Positions 17,384 to 26,191 of a stretch of 64,000 nucleotides of DNA are shown here, in pieces; position 1 is the stretch's first letter; the number at the start of each line of letters is the position of its first letter. The position numbers and the translations under genes were made by a program. Where the stretch lies: NCBI RefSeq assembly GCF_014534645.1, contig NZ_JACVQF010000190.1:62001-126000 (forward strand), given 5' to 3'. The DNA is from Streptomyces griseicoloratus. GTDB lineage: Bacteria > Actinomycetota > Actinomycetes > Streptomycetales > Streptomycetaceae. The notes beneath the pieces are model-generated. The model did no database searches. It was given only the letters and a program-made list of their open reading frames with translations, and was not told the origin of the DNA.

Positions 17384-18142
17384 GTGGCGCTGCAGCACAA
17401 GCCGACCGCGCCGCACCACTCGGCCCAGCACGCCCTGCGCGTCCTGGAGACGGTGGCGCGGCACAGCACCGGAATCACCGACACCGAGCTCGCCCGGCAG
17501 ACCGGCCTCACCCGGGAGCGCCTGACCCCGCTCCTGCGGATGCTGCGCCGCGAGGGATACGTCGAGCAGGTCGCCGACGGGGCGTACGTCACGGGGGAGG
17601 CCCTGGCCCGGCTGGGTTCCGCCCACGGCCGGGAGCAGGCACAGCGCGAGAAGCTGCAGCGCACCCTGGACCGGCTGCGCGACTCGGTCGGCGCCGCCGT
17701 CTACATCAGCCGCTACGTGGACGGCGAGGTGAGCGTCACCCAGTACGCCGACAGCCCGGCCACCCCCAAGGTCAACGAGTGGGTCGACTTCCGTTTCTCG
17801 GCCCACGCCACCGCGAGCGGCAAGAGCCTGCTCACCCAGCTGGACCACGCCGGCCGCCGCGACCACCTCGCCCGGCACAAGCCGGTCCGCCTGACCTCGC
17901 GGACGATCACCAGCGACAAGGTGCTGCTGTCCCGCCTGGAGTCCCAGCCGCCCACGGTGCCCGTCCTCGACCTCCAGGAGTACGCGATCGGCACGGTCTG
18001 CGCGGCCGTCCCGATCACGGCGGGCTCCGCCGTGGGCTGTCTCGCGCTGTCGCTCCCCGTGGAGCACGCCCACCGGCTGCGCCGGGCGGCGGACACCCTG
18101 AACCGGAACGCGGCACAGGTGCTGCTGTCGCTCGCGATCTAG
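17384..18142 (+). CDS. IclR-family transcriptional regulator
   Basis: A 252-residue IclR-type regulator. The N-terminal winged helix is at about residues 10-75 (ALRVLETVARHSTGITDTELARQTG...LLRMLRREGYVEQ). The C-terminal effector domain has VYISRYVDGEVSV, FSAHATASGKSLL and the closing GAVCLALSLP-like segment (AVGCLALSLP). GTG 17384 is preceded by GGGGGAG at a 6-nt spacing, which fixes the start. It follows the transporter operon after a terminator and has its own upstream region, so it is probably a local regulator of the racemase/amidase/importer cluster, responding to a small organic acid. That link is inferred from position only. Confidence 0.88.
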   Translation: MALQHKPTAPHHSAQHALRVLETVARHSTGITDTELARQTGLTRERLTPLLRMLRREGYVEQVADGAYVTGEALARLGSAHGREQAQREKLQRTLDRLRDSVGAAVYISRYVDGEVSVTQYADSPATPKVNEWVDFRFSAHATASGKSLLTQLDHAGRRDHLARHKPVRLTSRTITSDKVLLSRLESQPPTVPVLDLQEYAIGTVCAAVPITAGSAVGCLALSLPVEHAHRLRRAADTLNRNAAQVLLSLAI

Positions 18143-18256
18143 GGCCTGTCTGACACTTCCCGTCGCCGCCCGGAGGGCGGCCCCGCGGCGTCAGGTACCC
18201 CCTCCGGGGGAGCGTGCATGGCGTCGCGGGGCAGGCGGGAATTGTCAGTCAGGCCC
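18142..18256. repeat. 115-bp palindromic element with 20-bp ends
   Basis: The outer 20 bp at each end are inverted copies matching at 18 of 20 positions (one arm begins GGGCCTGTCTGACA, the other ends TGTCAGTCAGGCCC-like as GTCAGTCAGGCCC). The inside holds further self-complementary GC-rich stretches. The left arm overlaps the last base of the IclR gene, so it could act as a terminator. The arm sequence resembles an intergenic element I have seen often in Streptomyces genomes, which suggests a dispersed MITE-like repeat. Confidence 0.6.
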
Positions 18257-18346
18257 TGGCCCACGCCCGGATGGTCGGGAGCACTCCCGCGGACCAGGTA
18301 GTATTTTCTTCGTCGCCGGCCGCGGGAAGCGGACGGCGGGAGTCAT

Positions 18347-18420
18347 GCGCCGCTAGCTCAGTTGGTTAGAGCAGCTGACTCTTAATCAGCGGGTCCGGGG
18401 TTCGAGTCCCTGGCGGCGCA
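18347..18420 (+). tRNA. tRNA-Lys(CTT)
   Basis: A 74-nt cloverleaf. The acceptor stem is GCGCCGC with GCGGCGC, discriminator A, D-arm GCTC AGTTGGTTA GAGC, anticodon loop CTCTTAA giving CUU, and a canonical T-loop TTCGAGT. CCA is not encoded. An identical gene lies at 21652. Confidence 0.98.
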
Positions 18421-18429
18421 CAGACGGAA

Positions 18430-18455
18430 GGGCCCCTCGCCTGCGCGAGGGGCCC
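18430..18455. terminator. Terminator between tRNA-Lys and the LPMO gene
   Basis: A perfect 11-bp stem (GGGCCCCTCGC with GCGAGGGGCCC) and a 4-nt loop, 9 nt after the tRNA; it can also terminate the convergent LPMO gene. Confidence 0.9.
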
Positions 18456-18465
18456 TCCGCTCGTT

Positions 18466-19071
18466 TCAGAAGGTCACGTCCGAGCAGGCGTAGAACGCGT
18501 TGCCCGTGTCGGCGACCGTCCACACCGCGAGGATCACGTGGTGCCCGCTCAGCCCGGACGGCAGCGTGCCGCTGTGGGAGAGCGTGGCCGGCGGCTGCTT
18601 GCTGCCGTACGGCACCGTCAGGAACGGCGTGAGGTTGAGGTCGGACCGGGCCAGGTTGTGGTTCTGGTTCCAGCCCGGCTTGGTCACGTAGTACTTGAAG
18701 TCGGTCGTGGCGTGCCGGGCGGTGAACTGCCAGCGGAAGGTGTAGCTCTGCCCGCCGGTCACCTTGGTCGTCGGCCAGGCCTGGCCCGACGGCGTCTTCG
18801 GGGCGTCGAGCTGGGCGAACCCGGTGTTGCCCGCGGAACAGATCCGGCCGTCGGCCGGTCCGGCCGCCGGGAAGCCCTTCGGGCCCTCGACGCTCTGCGG
18901 CTCCCACTGGATGGCACCGCAGTTGCTGACCGTGCCGTTCTGGCACAGTTTCTGCCGGCTGACGGGCAGGTCGGTGTAGCCGTGGCCGCTGGCACCGCCG
19001 GAGGAGAGCACGAGGGCTCCGGTGGTCGCCATGCCCACCGCGGCGGCGTACAACTTGGTCCTTGTGCGCAT
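18466..19071 (-). CDS. lpmP: AA10 lytic polysaccharide monooxygenase
   Basis: A 201-residue secreted copper enzyme. Signal-peptide cleavage after ASG would expose His30 (HGYTDLPVSR) as the mature N-terminus, the first ligand of the copper histidine brace. The second is the His in TARHATTDFKYY. Other AA10 features are CGAIQWEPQSVEGPKGFP and the closing HHVILAVWTVADTGNAFYACSDV. The enzyme oxidatively cleaves chitin or cellulose; this single-domain form without a binding module fits the chitin-type. In S. coelicolor and S. lividans the same gene (SCO2833, called LpmP/LPMO10E) lies beside cslA-glxA and is linked to hyphal-wall glycan deposition; the symbol is by synteny. It is flanked by tRNA-Lys and the SPFH gene. 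Confidence 0.92.
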   Translation of the reverse strand: MRTRTKLYAAAVGMATTGALVLSSGGASGHGYTDLPVSRQKLCQNGTVSNCGAIQWEPQSVEGPKGFPAAGPADGRICSAGNTGFAQLDAPKTPSGQAWPTTKVTGGQSYTFRWQFTARHATTDFKYYVTKPGWNQNHNLARSDLNLTPFLTVPYGSKQPPATLSHSGTLPSGLSGHHVILAVWTVADTGNAFYACSDVTF

Positions 19072-19212
19072 GCTGCTGCTCCTGGGACGTGGGGGAGTTT
19101 CAGTGAGCCGTGCAGGTCTAGACCAAGTCTCAGACTATTGCCGTTAGTTGAACATGTCCATACCAATCGAAGAACCGGTCCGGGCCCCGTCCGGGCCCCG
19201 GACCCGGACCGT

Positions 19213-20349
19213 TCAGGGCCCCGTATCCCCGCGCCCCGCGCAGAACGCCACCGTCAGGTCCCTCACCAGCACCTTGCGCTCGTAGTCGTCGAGCTCGACG
19301 AGCCCGCGCATGGTCAGCCGGGTCACCGTGTCCTCCACCGAGTCCACCACCGAGGTGAGCGCGCTCGCCCGCTGCCGGGCGTCCAGTGCCGCGATCCGGC
19401 GGCGGTGCATCGCCGCCGCGACCTCGGGGGCGTACTCCGCCCGGACCGGCCGCACCGAGAAGACCTCCAGCCCGACCGGCCCCGCGTCCGCCGCCACCAG
19501 CCGGGTCAGCGCCTCCCCGGGCGCCTCCGCCGGACCCCGGGCGGTGCCGGGCGGATCCACCGGCACCCGGGCCAGCGCCGCCTCCACGCACTCCCGCAGA
19601 TACGTCTCGTGGTCCTCGACGCCGAGGGTGGCCCGCGCGGTGTCCCGCACCCGCCACACCACCAGCGTCACCGCCTTCAGCGCCACGCCGTTGCCGTCGG
19701 CCGCCGGCATCGGCTCGCTGCGCCAGTGCCGCAGCCGGACGTCGACCCGGCGGCGCAGCAGCAGCGGGTTGATCCACAGCAGGCCGGTGCGCCGGACGGT
19801 CCCCCGGTAGCGGCCGAACAGGCCGAGCACCCAGGCCTGCCCGGTCCGGCCCCGGGCCAGACCGCCGAAGCCGAACAGGCCGAGCGCCCCGGCTCCCGCG
19901 TACGCCGCCCACTGCGCGGGCCCGAGTCCGGCCCCCGCGTACGCGGGCAGCCGCAGCGCCTCGGCCGCGAGCGACGGCAGCACGCCCGCCCACCAGGAGG
20001 TGAGCACGCAGCCGGCCACGCCGCAGACCCCGGCGAGCACGCCCACCGCTCCCGGCACCACCCTGGCCTGCCGCTCCGTCAGCTCCGGGTCGACCTCGGG
20101 CACGGACTTCGGCTTCGCGACCACGGGACCCCGCAGCCGCGGCTGCTCCCCCGTGCCCTGCCGGCGGCCGACGACCGCGGGCCGCAACGGCACCGGCGCC
20201 GTGCCGGGATCGCCGCGGAACAGGAGGTGGACGGGGATCTCGGTGGTGGACTCGTTCTGGATCAGCCGTGCGGGCCGGGCGGCCGCGTCCTCCACGGGTC
20301 CGCCGGGCTCGGGGGTGTGTGACGTGGTCGTTGAAGAAGTCGTACTCAT
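19213..20349 (-). CDS. SPFH/Band 7 membrane protein
   Basis: A 378-residue protein. A cytoplasmic N-terminal region of about 95 residues, rich in Pro, Arg and Thr, precedes two or three hydrophobic helices (AVGVLAGVCGVAGCVLT, WAAYAGAGALGLFGFGG). The SPFH domain follows from about residue 170 (GRYRGTVRRTGLLWINPLLLRRRVDVRLRHW, VTLVVWRVRD, YLRECVEAALARVP), then VGLEVFSVRPVRAEYAPEVAAAMHRRRIA. SPFH proteins form large membrane-associated scaffolds. The orthologue next to cslA in S. coelicolor (SCO2834) has no role known to me. The long N-terminal extension is unusual compared with ordinary stomatins. It shares orientation with the LPMO and NlpC/P60-like genes. Confidence 0.85.
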   Translation of the reverse strand: MSTTSSTTTSHTPEPGGPVEDAAARPARLIQNESTTEIPVHLLFRGDPGTAPVPLRPAVVGRRQGTGEQPRLRGPVVAKPKSVPEVDPELTERQARVVPGAVGVLAGVCGVAGCVLTSWWAGVLPSLAAEALRLPAYAGAGLGPAQWAAYAGAGALGLFGFGGLARGRTGQAWVLGLFGRYRGTVRRTGLLWINPLLLRRRVDVRLRHWRSEPMPAADGNGVALKAVTLVVWRVRDTARATLGVEDHETYLRECVEAALARVPVDPPGTARGPAEAPGEALTRLVAADAGPVGLEVFSVRPVRAEYAPEVAAAMHRRRIAALDARQRASALTSVVDSVEDTVTRLTMRGLVELDDYERKVLVRDLTVAFCAGRGDTGP

Positions 20350-20404
20350 GTGTGCTCCAGCCTCCGCGCCAGATGCGCCATGAACGGGTGATGGCCGCGG
20401 GCGG

Positions 20405-21466
20405 TTACGAGAACAGCCTCCGCCAGGTCTCGGGCCCGGGGTAGCCGTCCGCCGCGCCGCCGCGCCATCCCTGGGCGCGCTGGAACGCCTCGACGTTGCG
20501 CCGGTCCGCCTCTCCCCAGCGCGGCCCCGGACCGGTCGTGTAGTGCTTGCCGAATCCCTTCTCCACCAGACGCCTCCCGAGCCGGGTGACGTACACGTTG
20601 CTGGCGCCCGGCCGGAACATCGCGCGGCCCGGATAGCCGGGCACCCCGTGCGAGGCGGGGTGTACGGCGGGGTCCGAGGAGGCGGCCCCCGGTGCGCCGG
20701 CCGCGGCCGGGGCCCCGCCCGGCGTGCTCGCGGTCAGCCCCTTGTAGCGGTAGGGCAGGTAGCGGGCCGAGTCCCTCCAGTAGGCGTAGGGGACGGACCA
20801 CTCGCGGGTGTGCGGGCGGGTCTGCTCGTAGGCCCGGTAGACGGTGTGCGCGGGGTCCGTCCAGCCGCCGAAGATCACCACGTGGGACCCTCTCCAGGGG
20901 TCGGCCGGATTGTGGAAGAGCAGAATGTCGCCGGGCTCGAGTTCCTCCTTGGAAATGCGGTCGGCGTACCGGCCGAGGGTGCCGGTCCATTCGTTCCGGG
21001 GCAGCTTCCAGGCCATCGACACGAAGCCCGAGCAGTCCTGCCGGTAACCGTCGGGCCGGTAGGCGCTCGTGCTGTAGGGCACCTTCTCGGTGACCCATTT
21101 CCCCGCCCGGTCGATGATCTCCTCCCGGGTGGTCGCGGGCAGCGGTTCCGCCCTGACCGAGGGCCCGGCCGGCGCGCCCCCGGGGCCGTGCAGCGGGGCC
21201 CTGGGGCCCTGCGGGGTGCCGGGCTCGTCACCTGCGGGAACACCCGGCCGGCCGGGCACCTGGGCGGCGGGGGCCGCGGCCGCCGGGACGGCGCCGAGCG
21301 CGGTGGCCGCGGCCACCGCGCTCGTGACGACCAGCACCCGGTGGGCTGCCGGATGGGCCGGGGCGCGGCCGGCCGGGGAATGCGGCAGGACGCGGCGCCA
21401 GTGCCGGCACCCGGGGCAGTCGCAGTCGCTCACGGGATCGAATTCCTCGAATACCGGAGTCTCCAT
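20405..21466 (-). CDS. NlpC/P60-type wall hydrolase with C-terminal peptidoglycan-binding domain
   Basis: A 353-residue protein. The N-terminus has a Cys cluster (DCDCPGCRHWR) before a hydrophobic signal-anchor (VLVVTSAVAAATALGAVPA). The NlpC/P60-like domain at about residues 120-260 shows the catalytic Cys in QDCSGFVSMAWK and His in GSHVVIFGGW, plus LEPGDILLFHN. A linker follows, then a C-terminal helical domain (GKHYTTGPGPRWGEADRRNVEAFQRAQGW) of the peptidoglycan-binding type. It should act on or bind the wall outside the membrane. Its place between tRNA-Lys and the LPMO/SPFH genes beside cslA matches SCO2835. The N-terminal Cys cluster, presumably cytoplasmic, is odd for a wall hydrolase. 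Confidence 0.82.
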   Translation of the reverse strand: METPVFEEFDPVSDCDCPGCRHWRRVLPHSPAGRAPAHPAAHRVLVVTSAVAAATALGAVPAAAAPAAQVPGRPGVPAGDEPGTPQGPRAPLHGPGGAPAGPSVRAEPLPATTREEIIDRAGKWVTEKVPYSTSAYRPDGYRQDCSGFVSMAWKLPRNEWTGTLGRYADRISKEELEPGDILLFHNPADPWRGSHVVIFGGWTDPAHTVYRAYEQTRPHTREWSVPYAYWRDSARYLPYRYKGLTASTPGGAPAAAGAPGAASSDPAVHPASHGVPGYPGRAMFRPGASNVYVTRLGRRLVEKGFGKHYTTGPGPRWGEADRRNVEAFQRAQGWRGGAADGYPGPETWRRLFS

Positions 21467-21651
21467 GCGATGTCCCTCACACTCCAGGTGGAAATGCCAC
21501 GACGGTCCACGTTCGCAAGTTTCTCAACCGCCTTCCCCATGTGCATGTTGACGGACCGAATGGCGCAACCCTCCCGCCGGCCCCCTGCCGGGCCGCGGGG
21601 ACGTGGTCGGGAGCACCCTCCGGGGTCGGGTAGAGTTGTCGATGTCAGCAG

Positions 21652-21725
21652 GCGCCGCTAGCTCAGTTGGTTAGAGCAGCTGACTCTTAATCAGCGGGTC
21701 CGGGGTTCGAGTCCCTGGCGGCGCA
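21652..21725 (+). tRNA. tRNA-Lys(CTT), second copy
   Basis: Identical in sequence to the gene at 18347, with the same 74-nt cloverleaf and CUU anticodon. It is followed 7 nt later by its own hairpin. Confidence 0.98.
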
Positions 21726-21732
21726 CCGACAC

Positions 21733-21764
21733 GGAAGGCCCCTCGCACGAGCGAGGGGCCTTCC
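21733..21764 (+). terminator. Terminator after the second tRNA-Lys
   Basis: A perfect 14-bp stem (GGAAGGCCCCTCGC with GCGAGGGGCCTTCC) and a 4-nt loop. Confidence 0.92.
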
Positions 21765-22120
21765 GCCGTTCGGCCGGACTCCACGCCGGCTCCACAGCCT
21801 CCTCACACCCGTCCCAATGAGCGCGTATGACCGGTAAACACCGCGTTTCGCATCTTGCGATCAAGACGAAGCGCGTAGAACCCTGGTCCGGTTGGGGGGC
21901 AGAAGCCGGTTGCCGGAGCCACGGGGAGAGGGGCCCCGTTCATGGCCCGATGCCGAGGGGGGCATCATGCAACCGGATGGTCGCCGTTCCATGTCTATAA
22001 AGTGTGGATGGCGTGGTGACAGCGACCCACCACAGACACGGCTGTGACGGTCGAGGGGGACCGGGAGCAGGCGAAGGAAGCGACGAAGCACGCGGTGCGC
22101 CGCGTGTGGGGGGATGACTC
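21765..22120 (+). promoter_or_regulatory. 356-bp upstream region of cslA-glxA
   Basis: No gene is seen here. The region is less GC-rich than its surroundings. Two possible promoter-like patches are TTGCGA with TAGAAC at 15 bp spacing (around 21855-21885) and TATAAAG near 21997. Neither matches a consensus well enough for a firm call. The GGGGGGAT before the CslA ATG could be its ribosome-binding site. Confidence 0.35.
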
Positions 22121-24142
22121 ATGACGTCGACGCCGACGGGCGCCGGGCAGGACTTCGACCCGTCCCAGACCACCCGGCTCAGGGTGCCCGCCGGCCGGAC
22201 CGGCCACACGGGCACGTTCCGCCGCATCAAGAAGACCCTGCCGAGATACGACTACGAGCACTACAGCCGGCTGGCGGGCCCCCTCACCCAGCCCGACCCG
22301 GACAAGCCGTACAAGGTGCAGTACCGGTCGCTGATCTCGCAGGAGCCGCACCGCATACGCGTCGCCCTGATGCTGGCGGCGGCGCCGCTGCTGTCGCTGG
22401 TGCTGCTGGTGTGGCTGCTCCAGCCCGAGCACTGGACCGAGCGCGACTACCCGGCCTTCGACTGGCTGCCCGCGCTCGACGTCGTGATGCTCGTCTCGAT
22501 CGGTCTGATCGAGCTGTTCCGCTGCCTGAACGTGCTGTCGAACGCGCACGCGACGCTGGTCGCCCGGGACCCGATCCCGGTGGTGCCCGAGACCGGCACC
22601 CGGGTCGCCTTCCTCACCTCCTTCGTGCCCGGCAAGGAGCCGCTGGAGATGGTGACGAAGACCCTGGAGGCGGCCGTGAAGATCCGCCACCGCGGTCTGA
22701 TGCACGTCTGGCTCCTCGACGAGGGCGACGACCCCGAGGTGAAGGCGGTCTGCGAACGCCTCGGCGTGCACCACTTCTCCCGCAAGGGCGTCGCGAAGTG
22801 GAACATGCCCAAGGGCCCGCACCGCGCCAAGACCAAGCACGGCAACTACAACGCCTGGCTGGAGGCGCACGGCGACGACTACGACTTCTTCGCCTCCGTC
22901 GACACCGACCACGTGCCGCTGCCCAACTACCTGGAGCGGATGCTCGGCTTCTTCCGCGACCCGGACGTCGGCTTCGTCATCGGCCCGCAGGTCTACGGCA
23001 ACTACGACAACTTCGTCACCAAGGCCGCCGAGTCCCAGCAGTTCCTCTTCCACGCGCTGATCCAGCGGGCGGGCAACCGCTACGGCGCGCCGATGTTCGT
23101 GGGCACCTCCAACGCGGTGCGCATCAAGGCGCTGAAGCAGATCGGCGGGCTGTACGACTCGATCACCGAGGACATGGCGACCGGGTTCGAGATCCACCGC
23201 CACAAGAACCCGGCCACGGGCCGGAAGTGGCGCTCGGTCTACACCCCGGACGTCCTCGCGGTCGGCGAGGGCCCGAACGCCTGGACGGACTTCTTCACCC
23301 AGCAGATGCGCTGGTCGCGAGGGACGTACGAGACGATCCTCAAGCAGTACTGGAAGGGCTGGTACTCGCTGCCGCCGAGCAAGCTCTTCAACTACACGAT
23401 GATGATCATCTTCTATCCGATGTCCGCCCTGAACTGGATCCTGGCGGCGCTGAGCTGTGCGCTGTTCCTGGGCCTGGGCGCCTCGGGTGTGAACATCGAC
23501 CCGGTCATCTGGCTGATGCTCTACGGCAACGCCTCCGCGCTGCAGATCGGGCTCTACGTCTGGAACCGCCGCCACAACGTCTCGCCGCACGAGCCGGAGG
23601 GCTCCGGCGGTGTGGCCGGCATGGTCATGTCCGCGCTGTCGGCGCCGCTGTACGCGAAGGCGCTGATCGACTCGGTGCTGCGCCGCAAGAGCAAGTTCGT
23701 GGTCACCCCCAAGGGCGACTCGGCCAGCCCGGACACGCTGTTCGGAACGTTCCGGTACCACTGGTACTTCATCGTCATCTTCGGCGCCTCGATCGCCGCC
23801 GGCTTCGTCTACGGCCACTCCCACCCCGCGATGATCATCTGGGCGACCTTCGCCCTGCTGATCACCGCCCTGCCGATCTTCGCCTGGCGCCACTCGCTGC
23901 GGGGGGCGAAGAAGAAGCCCGTCGCGGCGGCTCCCGCGGAGCCGCAGGACCGGTCCCAGGATGCGGCGCCCGCGGGGCACCACCAGCCGCAGCCGATGCC
24001 GGCGCAGCCCGGTCCGTACGGACCCCATGGGTCCAACGGCCCGCACGCGCCGCAGCAGAAGCCCAGCTGGGCCGCCTCCGACGGGGGCAGCGACCAGACC
24101 ATGCAGATCGCCCTTGGTGGACTTGGGGGACGTAAGGAATGA
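22121..24142 (+). CDS. cslA: Cellulose synthase-like glycosyltransferase CslA (GT2)
   Basis: A 673-residue polytopic GT2 enzyme. Two N-terminal helices (about residues 80-130) precede the cytoplasmic catalytic domain with the D, D, D, QxxRW residues: DEGDDPEV, SVDTDHVPLP, TEDMATGF and QQMRW. C-terminal helices follow (MMIIFYPMSALNWILAA, YHWYFIVIFGASIAAGFVY), then a Pro/Gln-rich tail. It polymerises a beta-glucan at hyphal tips; in S. coelicolor cslA is needed for tip morphology and aerial growth. There is no PilZ domain, so direct c-di-GMP control as in BcsA is not expected. The stop codon overlaps the GlxA start (ATGA), so CslA and GlxA are made together. Confidence 0.97.
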   Translation: MTSTPTGAGQDFDPSQTTRLRVPAGRTGHTGTFRRIKKTLPRYDYEHYSRLAGPLTQPDPDKPYKVQYRSLISQEPHRIRVALMLAAAPLLSLVLLVWLLQPEHWTERDYPAFDWLPALDVVMLVSIGLIELFRCLNVLSNAHATLVARDPIPVVPETGTRVAFLTSFVPGKEPLEMVTKTLEAAVKIRHRGLMHVWLLDEGDDPEVKAVCERLGVHHFSRKGVAKWNMPKGPHRAKTKHGNYNAWLEAHGDDYDFFASVDTDHVPLPNYLERMLGFFRDPDVGFVIGPQVYGNYDNFVTKAAESQQFLFHALIQRAGNRYGAPMFVGTSNAVRIKALKQIGGLYDSITEDMATGFEIHRHKNPATGRKWRSVYTPDVLAVGEGPNAWTDFFTQQMRWSRGTYETILKQYWKGWYSLPPSKLFNYTMMIIFYPMSALNWILAALSCALFLGLGASGVNIDPVIWLMLYGNASALQIGLYVWNRRHNVSPHEPEGSGGVAGMVMSALSAPLYAKALIDSVLRRKSKFVVTPKGDSASPDTLFGTFRYHWYFIVIFGASIAAGFVYGHSHPAMIIWATFALLITALPIFAWRHSLRGAKKKPVAAAPAEPQDRSQDAAPAGHHQPQPMPAQPGPYGPHGSNGPHAPQQKPSWAASDGGSDQTMQIALGGLGGRKE

Positions 24143-26076
24143 AAGACCGTGCCGGCCGCCGCCGGGCCCGTCGCTTCGCGATAGGCACGGCGGTGGTAGT
24201 CGCGCTGGCCGGGATGAACGGGCCGTGGCTCTACCGCTTCGGGACCGAGAAATACCACCAGTACAAGATCAACAGACCGGAGTACAAGGCCGAGAACGGC
24301 AAGTGGGAGATCATCGAGTTTCCCGAGAAGTACCGGCAGAACACCATCCACGCGGCGCTGCTGCGCACCGGCAAGGTGCTGCTCGTCGCGGGGTCGGGCA
24401 ACAACCAGGACAACTTCGACGCGAAGCGGTTCGACACCCGGATCTGGGACCCCGTCAAGGGGACCATCAAGAAGGTGCCGACGCCCACCGACCTGTTCTG
24501 CACCGGCCACACCCAGCTCGCCAACGGCAATCTGCTGATCGCGGGCGGCACCAAGCGGTACGAGAAGCTCAAGGGTGACGTCACCAAGGCCGGCGGCCTG
24601 ATGGTCGTGCACAACGAGAACCCGGACAAGCCGATCACGCTGCCGGCGGGCACCAAGTTCACCGGCAAGGAGAACGGCAAGACGTTCGTCTCCAAGGACC
24701 CGGTGCTGGTGCCGCGCGCCAAGAAGGTCTTCGACAAGGAGACCGGCCGCTTCCTGCGCAACGACCCCGGGCTCGGCCGCATCTACGTCGAGGCGCAGAG
24801 GAGCGGCGCCAAGTACGAGACGGGCACGCAGGACAACTACCGCGTCCAGGGCCTCACGGGCGCCGACGCGCGCAACACCTACGGCATCGCGGAGAAGCTC
24901 GCCCTCGACAAGAAGGACTTCCAGGGCATCCGGGACGCCTACGAGTTCGACCCGGTCGCCGAGAAGTACATCAAGGTCGACCCGATGCACGAGGCCCGCT
25001 GGTACCCGACGCTCACCACCCTGAGCGACGGGAAGATCCTCAGCGTCTCCGGCCTCGACGACATCGGCCAGCTGGTCCCGGGCAAGAACGAGATCTACGA
25101 CCCGGAGACCAAGAAGTGGACCTACACCGACAAGGTCCGCCAGTTCCCGACGTACCCGGCGCTGTTCCTGATGCAGAACGGCAAGGTCTTCTACTCGGGT
25201 TCGAACGCCGGCTACGGGCCCGACGACGTGGGGCGCGACCCGGGCATCTGGGACGTGGAGACCAACAAGTTCACCAAGGTCCCCGGGATGAGCGACCCCA
25301 ACATGCTGGAGACCTCCGGCACGGTGCAGCTGCCGCCCGCGCAGGACGAGAAGTACATGGTGATCGGCGGCGGCGGGGTCGGCGAGTCCAGGCTCTCCAG
25401 TGAGAAGACCCGGATCGTCGATCTCAAGGCCGACGACCCGAAGTTCACGGACGGCCCCTCCCTGGAGAAGGGCACGCGCTATCCGCAGGCCTCGATCCTG
25501 CCCGACGACAGCGTGCTGGTCTCGGGCGGTTCCGAGGACTACCGGGGCCGCAGCGACTCCAACATCCTCCAGGCGCGGCTGTACCACCCGGAGACGAACG
25601 AGTTCGAGCGGGTGGCCGATCCGCTGGTGGGCCGCAACTACCACTCGGGTTCGATCCTGCTGCCCGACGGGCGCCTGATGTTCTTCGGCTCCGACTCGCT
25701 GTACGGGGACAAGGCGAACACCAAGCCGGGCAAGTTCGAGCAGCGCATCGAGATCTACACGCCGCCGTACCTGTACCGGGACTCGCGGCCGGACCTGTCG
25801 GGCGGGCCGCAGACCATCGAGCGCGGCGCGTCGGGCACGTTCACCTCGCGGGTGGCCTCGACGGTGAAGAAGGTACGGCTGATCCGGCCGAGCGCGTCGA
25901 CGCACGTGACGGACGTGGACCAGCGGTCGATCGCGCTGGACTACAAGGTGTCGGGCGATCAGATCACGGTGAGCGTGCCGGACAACAAGAACCTGGTCCA
26001 GTCGGGGTGGTACATGCTGTTCGTGACCGACGGGGACGGGACGCCGTCCAAGGCGCAGTGGGTGAGGGTGCCGTAG
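24139..26076 (+). CDS. glxA: Mononuclear copper-radical oxidase GlxA
   Basis: A 645-residue galactose-oxidase-like enzyme, anchored by an uncleaved N-terminal helix (RRRARRFAIGTAVVVALAGM). The radical-copper residues can be placed: Cys121 (LFCTGH) and Tyr289 (ARWYPT) for the thioether cross-link with Trp288 beside it, Tyr501-His502 (RNYHSG) and His589 (SASTHV) as copper ligands. Kelch-type strands fill the middle and a DUF1929-like beta domain closes the protein. It oxidises an alcohol to an aldehyde with release of H2O2, probably on the CslA glycan, which can also feed the nearby LPMO. Tight coupling to cslA supports a shared pathway. Copper dependence is known for the S. lividans enzyme. 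Confidence 0.97.
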   Translation: MKDRAGRRRARRFAIGTAVVVALAGMNGPWLYRFGTEKYHQYKINRPEYKAENGKWEIIEFPEKYRQNTIHAALLRTGKVLLVAGSGNNQDNFDAKRFDTRIWDPVKGTIKKVPTPTDLFCTGHTQLANGNLLIAGGTKRYEKLKGDVTKAGGLMVVHNENPDKPITLPAGTKFTGKENGKTFVSKDPVLVPRAKKVFDKETGRFLRNDPGLGRIYVEAQRSGAKYETGTQDNYRVQGLTGADARNTYGIAEKLALDKKDFQGIRDAYEFDPVAEKYIKVDPMHEARWYPTLTTLSDGKILSVSGLDDIGQLVPGKNEIYDPETKKWTYTDKVRQFPTYPALFLMQNGKVFYSGSNAGYGPDDVGRDPGIWDVETNKFTKVPGMSDPNMLETSGTVQLPPAQDEKYMVIGGGGVGESRLSSEKTRIVDLKADDPKFTDGPSLEKGTRYPQASILPDDSVLVSGGSEDYRGRSDSNILQARLYHPETNEFERVADPLVGRNYHSGSILLPDGRLMFFGSDSLYGDKANTKPGKFEQRIEIYTPPYLYRDSRPDLSGGPQTIERGASGTFTSRVASTVKKVRLIRPSASTHVTDVDQRSIALDYKVSGDQITVSVPDNKNLVQSGWYMLFVTDGDGTPSKAQWVRVP

Positions 26077-26131
26077 CGCTGCGCGGCTTGGCCGTTGGTT
26101 CGTCTGCCGGTCCGTTGTGGCTGGTCGCGCA

Positions 26132-26160
26132 GTTCCCCGCGCCCCTAGGGCGCGGGGAAC
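26132..26160. terminator. Bidirectional terminator between glxA and cslZ
   Basis: A perfect 13-bp stem (GTTCCCCGCGCCC with GGGCGCGGGGAAC) with a 3-nt loop lies between the convergent genes. Confidence 0.92.
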
Positions 26161-26191
26161 GCGCCGTCACTTGGGCGTGGGGAACCCGCCG

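Noticed and set aside
18347-21725. An integrated element using tRNA-Lys as attachment site
   Set aside because: No integrase, excisionase or replication gene is found, and the enclosed genes are the conserved companions of cslA-glxA.
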